Of a stretch of 64,000 bases of DNA, positions 1 to 11,362 are shown in pieces. Within the stretch, counting starts at the first letter, position 1. Each line of letters starts with the position of its first letter. Under the pieces are notes generated by a model, which saw only the letters and a list, made by a program, of their open reading frames with translations, was not told the origin of the DNA and searched no databases. The position numbers were made by a program, and so were the translations under genes. The stretch covers positions 1,488,001 through 1,552,000 of the forward strand of contig NC_089552.1 of the NCBI RefSeq assembly GCF_040115645.1, in the 5' to 3' direction. Origin of the DNA: Euwallacea fornicatus (lineage: Eukaryota > Arthropoda > Insecta > Coleoptera > Curculionidae).

Positions 1-752
1 ACTCAAGATAGAGGAATTTAGCCAGATATTTGAAATGTGTGCCATAAATACATGGTGGACACGGTATTTTTTTTTTAATTTATATTGAGAAACATTTCGA
101 CTGAGCCATGAAATTCTAAGGATATATTTTATGTATAATGCTCCTAACTGTTTTCAAAGCACTGCTATTTCAAATATGACAATTTTGAGTACTAAGCAAT
201 AACTGTCAACGTCTAAGCCTAATCTAATATTTGCTTCGTCATGTGTTAACGTGAAAAATACCGTGTGAAACAAGAATATATGACTCCAAATATTAAGACT
301 AAATCTCTAAAAGGGAAAATTAAAGAAACTAAAGCGGGGCAGTAATATACAGGTCTATCAAAGATAGATAACTAAAACTTGCAAGAGAGACATTATCGCC
401 ACCGTTGCCATATCAACGACATGGTAACTATATGGCATAATTAAATAGAAAATTTATTTTTTAAGATAAATAGTTTAGTTCAAAATTTCTAGTAGAAGTA
501 GTAGGTACAATACTTACTTCTTATTCATTGTATTATATCTACTTCTGCGTAACCGCTAAAAATTCTAAACTATAGAGTAGTTTAAAAGGGACTTGACTTG
601 ATCATACAGCTCTTGCTTCATATCAATTCAGCAACATCCCCGCGCAATCGAACCTGCAAAGAACATTATTTACAAGCTCACGAACATACACAGTGCCGAA
701 CTAAATGTACCCCGACATATTTTTAACGGTTCACACTCACGATAACGTATCC
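1..752. other. Intergenic, no gene seen
   Basis: AT-rich sequence downstream of the BTB-PSQ stop codon. It must include that gene's 3' UTR, since the gene is read leftwards. I see no ORF with family features, no RNA gene and no recognisable repeat. Confidence 0.5.
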
Positions 753-2536
753 CTATTTGAGTTTTTGCATGCCCAATTGCGGTAGCTTATAGTGTACGAT
801 GTGGTAGGGTGGTCCTATCGGACTGCCCGGTGACGTGTAAGAAGAAAAGGGCATGGTACTCATTCCCATAGAAGGAGCACAAGACCGGCCTCGTTTACGC
901 CGCGGCAAAATACCCTAAAAAGTTTCAATCTATTTTAAAAATTCAAATGTACTATAAATAATTCGGAATGAAGAACTACAATGGAAAAGTTTTTATCACA
1001 AAAAAAAACCTCTCGCCTTTCTATACCCATTTGTTAGGTGTTTTTTATGCTTAAAAGAATAATTCATTTTGCGTAAAAAAGAAAACACGACTTACTTTTC
1101 TCGCCATATAGAACCTGATCGTGGAGATTGGTATATTGAACTGGTCAGAAACAGTCTGGAAAGTTTGGCCTCTTGTTATACATTCTGCTGCTCTTCGTAA
1201 TTCTTCATCTGAACGTCTAATTCTTTTATTTACGGAACCTTTCAAAAGTAAAGAAAATTTAATTAGACCTTTCAATTATTCTACATATATGGGAACAATT
1301 CATAAAAATAAAAAAATATTTACTCATATTTCCTGGAGATCCATCATAATGACACGAAACATTGGCAATTGCGAAAGTTTCAGGGGTCCGCGAATTATCA
1401 CCTGTATTAACAGTCCCATCTTCTTCCATTAATTCTTGATCCATCAGTGATTCCCCATCTCCTTCGAAAAAGGCATCATCCTCTTCTATATCCTCTGAAT
1501 AAAAATCGCATTAAAATTCCAAGTCATTTGAAATACAACAAATATGCACCTTTGATTTGTAGCATTCCATCGTTACTATCACACTCAGAGGAAGACGGGG
1601 CACCGCCGCACTCTGAAGTGACCTCTGCAGCAGCTGTCACCTCTTTCTTGACTACACCGTCATTTTTCGGCATGATCACTTGACTAGGCTGTGGCACAAT
1701 GTCCTTCGAGGTGACTGGAGTGGAGGTCGCCGAATGATGCGTATTCGATTTAACAGGAGATTGATGCACAGCACTAGTCGATTGCGATTTAACAATATTT
1801 CCAAAATATGAGGGATTCAACAACTGATCCGATCCACAAAGGCCGCGAATCTGAAGGGCTTCTGCTGATTTAAGTAACGAGGGCAGGTCGTCTTGAGTCA
1901 CGTTCACTTCCCCTTTGTACATGAAGTCCACGAGGGACTGCATTTCTTGGAATCTAAGCCAGAAGGAAACTTTATACAAATACAACTAAAAACACACGAG
2001 TCACTTACTTCATATCTTTCATGAATATGATGGGGTGTTGGCACGGGTTGTCCAGGAGTAATTTTTCGAAATAAGTGGAGCATGCTGAGAGGACCACCTT
2101 ATGGCATTTGAGCATTTCATTTTCGCAAGCCAGCGTCACATCCACAAAATGCTCCGATGTTAAAAGCTTAGGGAAGGCATTTTGGAGGTTGGATTGGTAA
2201 CTATTCCACCTAATATGCATAAAAATGTCAGCAATTCATGATTTTCTGAATAAAAATCTAAATAGAAAGCAACTCTTATTTTCACAATCGAGACCTGATC
2301 AAAGGATATGGGATTTAAAAGAGCCATCAGGACAAGTTTTATCATGGTCGAATCATGGCGAGGTATGAAATTGCTGTATTGAATCGCAGATTTTAAATTT
2401 ATACATTCCAAAAACCTCTCGTCAAACCAAGAAACATAAACTTGGAAAATATTTTATAAGTTTCAAAATACCAAGCCAGTACAGCTAACTTTCGTACTTA
2501 CCTTACGCAAAACTGCTGTGGCTGTGGAGTACCCAT
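753..2536 (-). CDS. BTB-PSQ domain DNA-binding protein, 371 aa
   Basis: Six exons on the minus strand join in frame: 2536-2502, 2209-2009, 1953-1550, 1494-1324, 1238-1096 and 914-753. Total is 1116 nt including TAG. The start (MGTPQPQQFCVRWNSYQ) is the classic N-terminus of insect BTB transcription factors. The BTB fold fills about residues 8-115, with FVDVTLAC, HKVVLSACS and DFMYKGEVNV visible. A Ser/Thr-rich linker and an acidic stretch (EDIEEDDAFFEGDGE) follow. A pipsqueak helix-turn-helix at about 275-330 has RRSDEELRRAAECI and IPISTIRFYMARK, then GILPRRKRGR. The family dimerises through BTB and binds DNA through PSQ, acting in the nucleus as chromatin or transcription regulators. Which paralogue this is (bric-a-brac, ribbon, pipsqueak or another) cannot be told. 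The single PSQ domain and short length argue against long multi-PSQ pipsqueak. 5' UTR exons probably lie further right. Confidence 0.93.
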
Positions 2537-2873
2537 GTCTCAAAGCTTCTGTATATCACTCACTTGGATGGTATTCCACGCATCAAATAAATGAACTCAA
2601 AATGGGTTGCACATTTAAAGAGCCAAATCTGAAGAGAAAAAAACACTTTGACGAATTGCAACACATTAGAAGTGATCCAAAAATAAATACATATTTAATT
2701 AGAAAATGCATCGGTGTTGTAAACCCAGGCCTAACGATTACATTTTCTAAACAAAAGTATAAATGTTTAGATTACACTTGGAAGGCATAAAAGCTCGTTG
2801 ATGCAAACACAAAATAACTTAATTATTGTTCTTAGTTTAAAGTAAATGCAGATTTTCCCTGGTGATTTTCCAG

Positions 2874-3193
2874 ATATTGCAAAGAACCTTACAGCACACA
2901 AACACAATTTTTCAAGGTATGTTTCTTTACTAACAATTCGAAATCAAGTGGAATTCTCAGGCAGAACACAGTAAAATATATGCCCAATATATATAATATT
3001 GTTCTTCTTCAGCATTTCAGGTACCTAAAATTTCTTTGTCCTTGGAAGGATTTGCCTCTGGGGTAGAGGAAGTGCAATTTACCTTAGATTTATGGACAAT
3101 TGCCGCCTCCCCGGTAAGAATTTTCTAGCAAAAGTATTTTGCTTTTTGTTGCTCTGTTGATTACTACAGGGACGAATCTTCGAACACAAGTAA
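2874..3193 (+). other. Possible coding exons of an unidentified gene
   Basis: Three pieces with good splice signals join in one frame to a stop. They are 2874-2916 (after a pyrimidine-rich acceptor), 3021-3113 (tttcag to gtaaga) and 3170-3193, which ends in TAA. The predicted C-terminus includes KVPKISLSLEGFASG and LWTIAASPGRIFEHK. The lengths fit: 1+42, 93 and 24 nt. No initiator exon was found to the left, where the BTB-PSQ first exon lies on the opposite strand. I do not recognise the family. A chance run of splice-like sites or a decayed gene end is possible. Confidence 0.25.
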
Positions 3194-5244
3194 AATGGTT
3201 CGAAATCTATACTTACCGTTAAATGTTTCGTAGAAACCTCACTATAAATCGAGAATTTTAGGCCTTAGTTAGGGGAACAAAATAAAAATATTAAGTATTA
3301 ATAAAAAGTTGTTGGTGATGACGCGCGCACATTCGACTGATTTGTAAAATAAACGCGCCGGCTCGGACCTTGTATGTTTAACGCAAATATGAGTACTGAC
3401 GTACTTGAAATTTTAAATAAATCACAATAATTTAAAAATAAAACTGACAATGTTCTATTTGCCAAAAAATCGCGCAAAAGTAGAACAAATAATAACACAA
3501 GACCTACACTCAATGTAAACCTTTTTTCAATTGGCGCTATACGTATTACAAAATATTTAACAGCATTGCCTAAGTTTTCTGAGCCTTTATCAGTTTGTTT
3601 CCTCTCCTATATTTAAAAGGCACCATTATTGGGGGCGTCGGTGGAATGACTGTGCAGTGCGGTTTCTCGCCTTTTTTCTGAAAACTTCTTACTTGTATAT
3701 AATAAGTAAAAGCCCTTTGCTTCAAATGTTTGTTCTTGTAAACATAGGTTCGCAAATCCTACCTAAAGGACCACACAGCTTTAAAGATGCCGCCAAGCCA
3801 ATGGTTTCTTTCCAATATACGTAGAATGGTAAAGGCATTTGCAAAATCTAATCTAGTGACACAATACATACAATTTCGAAATTATCGATAATTGGGTGAC
3901 AATCAACGTTGAATAATTGCAATGGCAATAAAGTGAAAATTAGTTGTATGAGTGTAAATTTGACACAAATCATAAATTCATTTTCATCGCACCAGTCGCA
4001 TTTAAAAAGACAATTTCACCAATCACATCCTCGGCTACAAGATTGCAATACTGCAATTGGTTACAATATTTTTAAGGTAACCAGGGAAATTGCTCTAGTG
4101 CAAATAGCCGCTGTAATTCCCCAGTGATTGGTTCGGCATAACAATGAGAAACTAGCATAGCATTGTTGAATTTGACATATGAATTAAATTCTCAATATAA
4201 ATGCTAATACGCGTTGTTCTGGACAGGGCGTCCAACATTTTGTTGGCCAGCAATTATCTCAAAGTGTTGTAGAGACAGTGAAACGCTTTAGGTACAAGAG
4301 GCATAAGATGAAAATAGAGCGATAAGCCGAGCATAATTTGGATCATACTTACAGAGTGGCTGAAAAAAGTGCCACAAGACTCCACTTCTGTTATTTTAAA
4401 TGAAATCTCCTGAGTGTTGTTCAATTTTTTTTCATACGGTTCATGATCCATGTGAAAAATAGTGTACATAACTCGGCAAGAAGGTATCTTGGTACACTCG
4501 CGTAATTATCACCCTCGTGCATTAAGACTTACTTTCTCAGCTTGTTATAAAAATAACTATTCACTACAGCGTCTATTACTCAACTAACTGTACTACGACG
4601 CACCGTTCTTATATCATCCATCATCCGTCAATTCCTGGACATGTTCCTGTAAGCTTATAGCGGAGCGTCTTCATTATCACATAGACTCCACACAATGCAC
4701 CATGCAAATACATGAAACTGTTATGAAAATATAATACAGGGAGAAATTGTAACGTGAACCAGTAGTTTTATCCTGGATTCACGAATATTTCAACCTGATA
4801 ATTTGGTCTTTGAAATATTATTTAATTCTGTCGTCAAATGTATGTGTAAAATGTGACGTGAATCTTTGATATGAGTAAGGTACACCATGATATGAAAGAC
4901 TATTAGAAATCAGAAATGCAAGTACTTCATTTGAAATAAAGAACACAAACTAATGCTATTACTGCAAGCCAGCAGTGATATTATCTCACTGTCATTTTCC
5001 ACACGATATTTTGCAATTCTTCGAAGAATTAGACGATTTATTAGGTAAAATCCTAAAAACTCAGCTTTTATTTTTTTGAATTTCGAATAGCACACAATAG
5101 GTACTAGTTAAACTACTCAAAATAGTCAAGGGAACAAGGATAATTGTTGACAAAACTTCATACTGAAGAATTAACTAATGTGTTATTTAAAGAAAGTCTC
5201 GGTTTGGATTTCGACCTGATACCAGAACGAGAGGCATTTTCCGA

Positions 5245-5710
5245 AAGTCCATGATGATAGAGGAGGTTCCATGATGATACAAGATGTTATCATACTGCAT
5301 CATCGAACCGAGCTCGTTTGTCTGCCACAAATATTGAACCAAGTACGGTACCAAAATCAGGTGTTAGAACCTGTTATCCTTCGTTTTGCATATGCTGCTG
5401 GCCCACAACTCCTCTATATACAAGACAATGCTCGTCCACATGTTAGCCAGACTGCTACGCATTGTTTCAGAGACAACAATGTAACTTTTATGATTTGATC
5501 ACCACAATCACCCAACTTGAATCCCATAGAGCATACATAGGACGTGCTGTAAAGGCAACTCAATCTGCTCATGATGCTTGTTCATGGCAAATTAGCTCTT
5601 GAGAACATCCTCAGGGAGCAGTAGCAATTTTCACCACAAAACGCTATAGATAGGATGATTTTGAGTATACCAAAATGGTGCAGTGATGTTATTAGTTTTA
5701 TGTGAATTTA
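5245..5710 (+). mobile_element. Decayed Tc1-like transposase fragment
   Basis: A 75-codon open stretch (5271-5498) contains the DDE-family block QDNARPHVSQTA. It is followed, after an in-frame stop, by SPNLNPIEHT, the hallmark Tc1/mariner motif. Further stops interrupt the rest up to about 5700, where NAIDRMILSIPKWCSDVI resembles the transposase tail. There is no N-terminal DNA-binding part and no clear inverted repeats, so this is a dead internal fragment. Confidence 0.8.
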
Positions 5711-6815
5711 TTGTGAATTCATGTGATTCTATAAAATTTGTAGTCAAAAATATGTTTGTTCTTTAGATTCTTTTCAACATTGTCCATAAGATCCATTTAC
5801 CTGCTTCACTCTATTTTTTTTTAATATAAGGGAAGCAGATCAATTTCAATAATTCAACGTTCTAACCTGAACTAATTTGTATAGCAATTTTCCATTTTTT
5901 TTTAATGGTGGGCCCTCAACAGTCACCCTTTCCAAGGAAATATATTGACAATATTTAAAAATACGTTTATGCAAAAAATCGTATACTTGTAACAAAGATA
6001 TTTTTAAATTGTTTTTGATAGCCAAGCGCGTTAGCGACAATAAAAATAATCTGCTGATTCAGAGAACATTCCCACATAAATTATTTCCTTTTACTTAAAT
6101 CAACATTAATATTGCTAAAATCGATATTCTCTGGGAAAATCTTGGCGTTTAGATGTTCATTGGATTTAGTTTCACATTTATGTAATATCAATTAAGAAAA
6201 CCATCCAGAAAATCATTATATAAGTAGCAAGAGTAGAGTAAACGATAAAAAATCAATACTTAAAGGAAAAATGAAATAATAAATTAAAAACCTTCAAACG
6301 AGAATAAGGAATTTGAATTCTTGACTGCATGGTGGAAGCACAGTGCCCATCTCTTTCTCACACGTGTTCTTTAAAGGAGAGGGAAAGAGACGTGATCAAA
6401 TAATCAGAAGCACATGAAGACCGTAGTGATCTAAAATAAAACCCCCTTAAGGACATAACCTCTTGATGTGATATATTAAAAAGAAAAAAAGGATATGCCG
6501 AGTATAAATTTTTGTTGTGCAAAATGGGGCTCTTAGATGAGGTAGTGCAATGCGACTAAAAAAGGGTAATTGAGTAAACAATTAAATATAGATTTTTCAC
6601 AAATACTAAATAAACGAAAATCTAAACAATGCAGCACGACTGTGCACTAAGAACCGATAAAAAGGTGGTGAATATTTTGCACTAAAAGGCAGCTCGCGCC
6701 ATATTGGCAAACCCTTAAATAAAGCCATTGAAAAAATAAATACAATAAACGAACGTTGTACGCTTTGTTTATGCAAAATTATCAATGAAAACTATAACAA
6801 TGAGGTGTGACTTAC

Positions 6816-7175
6816 TTGAGGGCTTCACTGGAGAGTCTTTTTAGTGTAAAACCCAGGTGGAATCGGGCTGAAATGATCGATAAAAACTTTTAATGCAAAA
6901 AGGTTCACTTAAATAATTATATCGCCAAGGCGACTCTAGCCAAGACGGAAGTCAACGACAAATTGCGCATTAAGAACGCATGTTAGAAATAAGTAAGAAG
7001 TCGGCGCGTAGGTCGGGGTTTGGCTCGAACCGTCGTAATATTTACTCTCGCTGTCCTAGGGGGTGTATTTTAGTGCCATTGAGAGAAACGATTTTCTGAC
7101 CTCTTCCATGGGGCTGCAACTCCACTTACCGATTTTTACTTAGAAGAACGTCCGGTCAACACATCAAAACGCCGA
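6816..7175 (-). other. Possible non-coding 5' exons of the BTB-PSQ gene
   Basis: On the minus strand, good donors (gtaagtcac near 6815 and gtaagtgg near 7132) follow short segments lying between the BTB-PSQ coding start and a GC-rich block. This fits untranslated leader exons. The evidence is splice signals only; a transcript would be needed to confirm it. Confidence 0.25.
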
Positions 7176-7239
7176 GAAACACTAATTTCTTTGGGAAAAA
7201 CGAAAAAATTGCAACAATCTAAATATAATATTTATATAT

Positions 7240-7560
7240 AGATCCCCGCCATTTGCAATTTGTGCCGGCTTGGTACACTCGCGGCTATAAACATTTATAA
7301 GCGGCGCGGCCCTCGGGACGTAACAAAAATCGAGCAAAAAAGGCGCACCGCGAAGCCGGACAAACAAAGCGAGTTTCAGGGCCTCTCTCGCACAAAATAA
7401 AACGTAAAACAACACCGAATTGGGTAGACGTAAAATTAAAACGGCCGAGCCGACAACTGCAAAAGCGGGTTTCGAAAAGGCATCTGTGAGCTTTGTTCAA
7501 ATAGTTTATGGCTGGGACTGTAGTCGGTAAACAAATGCCAGGCGGCAAGGGCGGCGGTCC
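7240..7560 (-). promoter_or_regulatory. GC-rich putative promoter block
   Basis: A CpG-containing island in AT-rich surroundings, immediately upstream (minus strand) of the proposed leader exon. It includes GCTATAAACATTTATAAGC at about 7280, a near-palindrome with TATAAA on both strands. It is a reasonable promoter candidate for the BTB-PSQ gene, by position and composition only. Confidence 0.3.
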
Positions 7561-8752
7561 CTGAGACGTATTAACATAAAACTGGGGTGGCTTTGAGATG
7601 ATGACGTAAAACCCATTTGAAAAAAATCATGTTTTGATGCACCAAATTTAATATTGATCCGATGAGCGGTCGACGTGGAAAGTGTTCGAGGCACATTTAG
7701 AAATGAAAAATTAACTATATTTTACTATAATGTTATTAAAGAGTCGCTTCGGGAATAAAGTTAAAAATAGATTTTTAATAATAAACATTTCCGTAGACCC
7801 ACGCTCTAGAAGAGGTAAAGTTAAAAATATAATGCGCGCCGCGGGTCTATGATTTACGGTTTAATTCTTTTTCGTTGCCCAATTAGGATAAATTTATATA
7901 AGAACGGGGCTTAGAAGCCGATTCGTTCGTAGGCACTTTTTGGACGTTATCGAATTTTTTTAAATACCTCCTTAGTGCTATTATTATACATTAAGATGGA
8001 AGTTTCATAAAACGGTACCACCAATCCCCTCCTCCCTCCCACTCCGGTGCGAAGTGACAAATTGGTAATAAAGGTGTCAATAGTCATATTAAATGTGTAT
8101 CTTGGTATACTATTTTCAACATCGAGGTTCAACAATTTCAATAAAAACACTTAAAAACTAATTATGAGTAGTCTTTAGTACCTTTAAGACCGTCAAAAGT
8201 TTAGCTCTTTTATATCTCCTGTTAAGGTGGGTTTATGTAGGAAATCAAATAAAAACAAAATAAATAATAATGATTTATTTGATGTTTAATCACTTTATAC
8301 AAAAAAAATTGTAAAATCACGAAGCCATTGGTATTTACATCAGACGTCTGAGTGACAAGAGATAACAGAGGAATTTATTCAAACATAAATATCTCTGATA
8401 TTTTAACGCCTATTTGAAGTTTTTTAATCATCACCCTTTTGATTAACTATCAGTACAAAATTCTATTAAAATGGGAAATAGAATGCCGCGCTTACCATTT
8501 ATCTCCAAAAATGTAATTCAGCATGGCTAAGCAATGTTGCAAGACAGTGCACCAACTCAAATACGTTCTGGTAAAATTTACTCCTACCTACGTTATTTTC
8601 TTGTTTATGTTATTGTTTCAATTTAATAATTTTATATAAATTATATTTTTATTTATTTAAAAAAAAAATTAGATAAAGTTCAAACATCTGTATGAAACAT
8701 CTAACAATTAAGTATTATAAAAAATACAAAATACACGCTGATAAATTAATAA

Positions 8753-10615
8753 TTAATTCAGGCCAAACACTAAGTATAATATTCGTCTGCAATGCTGCAC
8801 CTCTTCCTAGAAAAAGAATAAAAAACGTATTCCCATTAGAGTTATATTAAATTTCTTAAATGAAAACTGCACGAAAAAAAATGGATGAGTCATATATTTA
8901 TCAAATGTAAAATAGCGTAGTTGTGTAAAAAATTAGGGGTCGCAGTTGGTAAAAAAGTAAATCAGGAATAAACATGTTTCATCATAGAAATATTTGGAGT
9001 CCAATATGCACTGTGGAAAAACAAATATGGCAACAAGCAAGTAGCAATAGGGAAGTTCACAGAAAACTGCCGACCCCAGCTCCAGAATTCAACGAGTATT
9101 TTACATCGATTGTTGAGAATTAGAATCGTTCTCTCGACTTTCCAAATGGTGGGTGAAGAGAGCAATTCCTCCCGCCTGTTTCCTAAAATACCCTCTGTAC
9201 ATAAGGGTTATGTTCTTTTTTTTTTTAATATATTTTTTGCTTTCGGTTATTCCGTTACGAAATTATTTCACGATGTTACGTATAATATCATTGTTATTAT
9301 TGGGCGGCTCTACTTTTTCTGGTGTAGACTTCACATTACATTATTCATAAACTTAAAAAAAAAAACACTTACCAAACATTCAGGTTTCTCCCCATAATTT
9401 TGGATGTAATTTTTCAACACTTGTTGTAAGTCATATTTGGGATTTCGACATTCACCCAATCCAGTCACATTATCCTCTATTAAACCAGACAATAAAGACA
9501 TCACATGTTCATGACTGGGTTGTCTCTCCCTTAATATTAAGGCAATCAATATTGGAATATAGTCCAGAAATATTAATCGACCTAAAGGATATATTCAGGA
9601 AATGGTGAAGTGGATTTAAAAGGTAGCAACTTACTTTTGAAATCTGGCTGTGAACTACATAAACTGCTTAAAAGAAATGTAGCTTTAGTAATAAGTTTGT
9701 CATCTCCCCGATCTAAAGCTTGAAGTAATATTACTGGACCATTATAATGAATAAACTGGCCAAAACCTTCTTCACTGTGGCGAACAATTGCTAAACATTT
9801 GTATAACAAGGAAAAAAGAATACACTTTAAAAAAAGTTACTTACCACTTAAGCCATATAAAGCTTTTATGGCAACATGCATGTCTTCATCTTTTTCAATA
9901 ATATTCAACAATTTTGGAATGAATTGATTATCCAAAACCACTTGTTGGCAGTAAGGATTATGTTGACAAAGAACTGCCAATAACTCACATCCTGCTGCCC
10001 GTATTTTTGGGTGAGGAGACTTTAAACATGGATATAATACTGTAAAACCCCCAATCTTATGGAAATCTGAAAATAAGAAAGGATAATCCTCAGGTATTGC
10101 TTTAGAATTTAAAAAAAACACTTACCACAAGCAACATCTATGTGATCAACATGGTCTAAAATAGTTTCTACAGCCTCTTCATACAGAGATATGTCATCAT
10201 CCCTCTTGATTTGATCCACTTTCTGAAGAATTTCAATTTGTTTTTGTAATAGTTGTATGACATCAATTGTCATGGATTTAATAGCATCTTCAAGCCACTT
10301 TTTTCTCTAAAACATAAGACACTAAAAAAATGCTAATGTTTTAACAACCAATACACACTTCTTCATCCATTGACACGAAAGGAGAATCATATGGAGCATC
10401 CTCGGCCCTTGTTGCCTCCATGGCAAATTGGAGTAAACCATGTAAACTCCTGGGTTGCCGGGGTTGTGTAGGTAATGCTTGAGCATCTCCTATATTGCCA
10501 TTGAAGTTAAAACATTTTAAGGAGATGTATGACTGTCAAAGGACTCACCTGAAGGCTCAGGAGGGGCGCAGATAGCCCCTGCGATTTCAGTCTTTTTTTC
10601 TTCGATGCCTGGCAT
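8753..10615 (-). CDS. HspBP1: Hsp70-binding protein 1 (HspBP1/Fes1), 339 aa
   Basis: Seven coding exons on the minus strand: 10615-10549, 10489-10359, 10306-10126, 10066-9845, 9790-9635, 9581-9373 and 8806-8753. They sum to 1020 nt with a TAA stop. The protein is a cytosolic armadillo-repeat nucleotide-exchange factor that opens Hsp70's nucleotide lobe. Visible landmarks are the N-terminal block SLHGLLQFAMEAT, HVDHIDVACDFHKIGG, CLKSPHPKIRAAGCELL and QHNPYCQQVVLD. ALYGLSAIVRHSEEGF and a C-terminal EEVQHCRRILYLVF helix follow. Length is close to the 359-residue human protein. The start (MPGIEEKK) is forced, because an in-frame TGA lies directly upstream in the same exon. The last 54-nt exon sits beyond a 566-nt intron and was picked because it fits the family C-terminus. 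A non-coding exon at 11263 onward belongs to the 5' UTR. The gene is head-to-head with DHX37. Confidence 0.93.
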
Positions 10616-11041
10616 GTCACTGAAAGGGGCCGATAAAAGGGTTAATATGGAGCTTTGCTGAACAATAATTAATGACAAACGAGAGCAATTTATATTTATG
10701 TATGTTCAAATTCTAGATAATTCTGGTAACATCGAAAACTTAGATTTAAACAACAGTAGATATTTGTCCGCAATAGTTGATCCGTTATTATTAAAAAAAA
10801 ATTAAAGAACCGGAGATTTGTTTTGGGGTGTAGTGTGTCGTGAACTGAATATTGGACAGTGCAAGAGTACTTAGAGTTAAATTATTGTGAGTTGGAGAAG
10901 CTGAAACTACAGAATATTTGAGGTGTTTCAGATATGCATATCATGTAAATGCATGGAAAAAAATTAAGCTGATTAAAGCAAATAACAGAAGTATTTTTGT
11001 TGTGTTTGAAGTTTTTTAATGCACTCATAGATGAAATAATG

Positions 11042-11062
11042 GAGAGAGAGAGAGAGAGAGAA
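11042..11062. repeat. GA dinucleotide microsatellite
   Basis: About ten uninterrupted GA units in the HspBP1 5' UTR intron. A simple sequence repeat. Confidence 0.9.
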
Positions 11063-11262
11063 CTAAGAAGTAGTATCCTTTTTCTCATTAAAGTAATTAC
11101 TTTAAAGTGATTTTTTGATGTAGTATAGATTTCTTGATTTTTTGGTGAAATACATTTTCTTTCGGTATTTAACGCAATGTATTTAAAATCTCGAAACTCC
11201 CATTTTAATATAACAAGATAAACAAGAACAGGAAAACACATCATTGCGGATTGCATACTTAC

Positions 11263-11362
11263 CAAGTTTACCTCGCTCATAGTATGTACAATGACAGATC
11301 ATAACTTCGTTTTTGCACGTGTTTGGTATTGTTTTTAAGTAATTTTCGAATTTTGAAGCAAA
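11263..11362. promoter_or_regulatory. Divergent promoter and leader, HspBP1 / DHX37
   Basis: Holds the HspBP1 untranslated exon (minus strand, donor TTG|gtaagt at 11262) and the roughly 80 bp up to the DHX37 ATG at 11363. Both genes must start transcription in this short gap, so it is a compact bidirectional promoter. No TATA box is evident. Confidence 0.55.

Larger units (their letters stand above)
2537..8752. other. Long intergenic / 5' UTR-intron region
   Basis: Lies between the BTB-PSQ start codon and the HspBP1 stop codon. It is mostly AT-rich and non-coding. It holds three exon-like pieces at 2874-3193, a Tc1-like relic at 5245-5710, possible non-coding 5' exons of the BTB-PSQ gene near 6816-6860 and 7138-7175, and a GC-rich putative promoter at 7240-7560. 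I see nothing definable in 3200-5240, 5720-6800 or 7600-8750. Confidence 0.5.

Noticed and set aside
630..660. GGTTCGATT-like B box of a tRNA on -
   Set aside because: No matching A box or cloverleaf arms at the right spacing.
8983..9019. Alternative last HspBP1 exon after tttttccacag
   Set aside because: Its peptide does not resemble the family C-terminus, whereas the exon at 8753-8806 does.
9110..9397. Overlapping open frames on + at the end of HspBP1
   Set aside because: Lie in the last intron and antisense to an HspBP1 exon; shadows only.
10882..11280. 132-codon minus-strand frame starting MSEVNL
   Set aside because: Runs through the leader intron and a GA microsatellite; the true transcript should splice at gtaagt after six codons.
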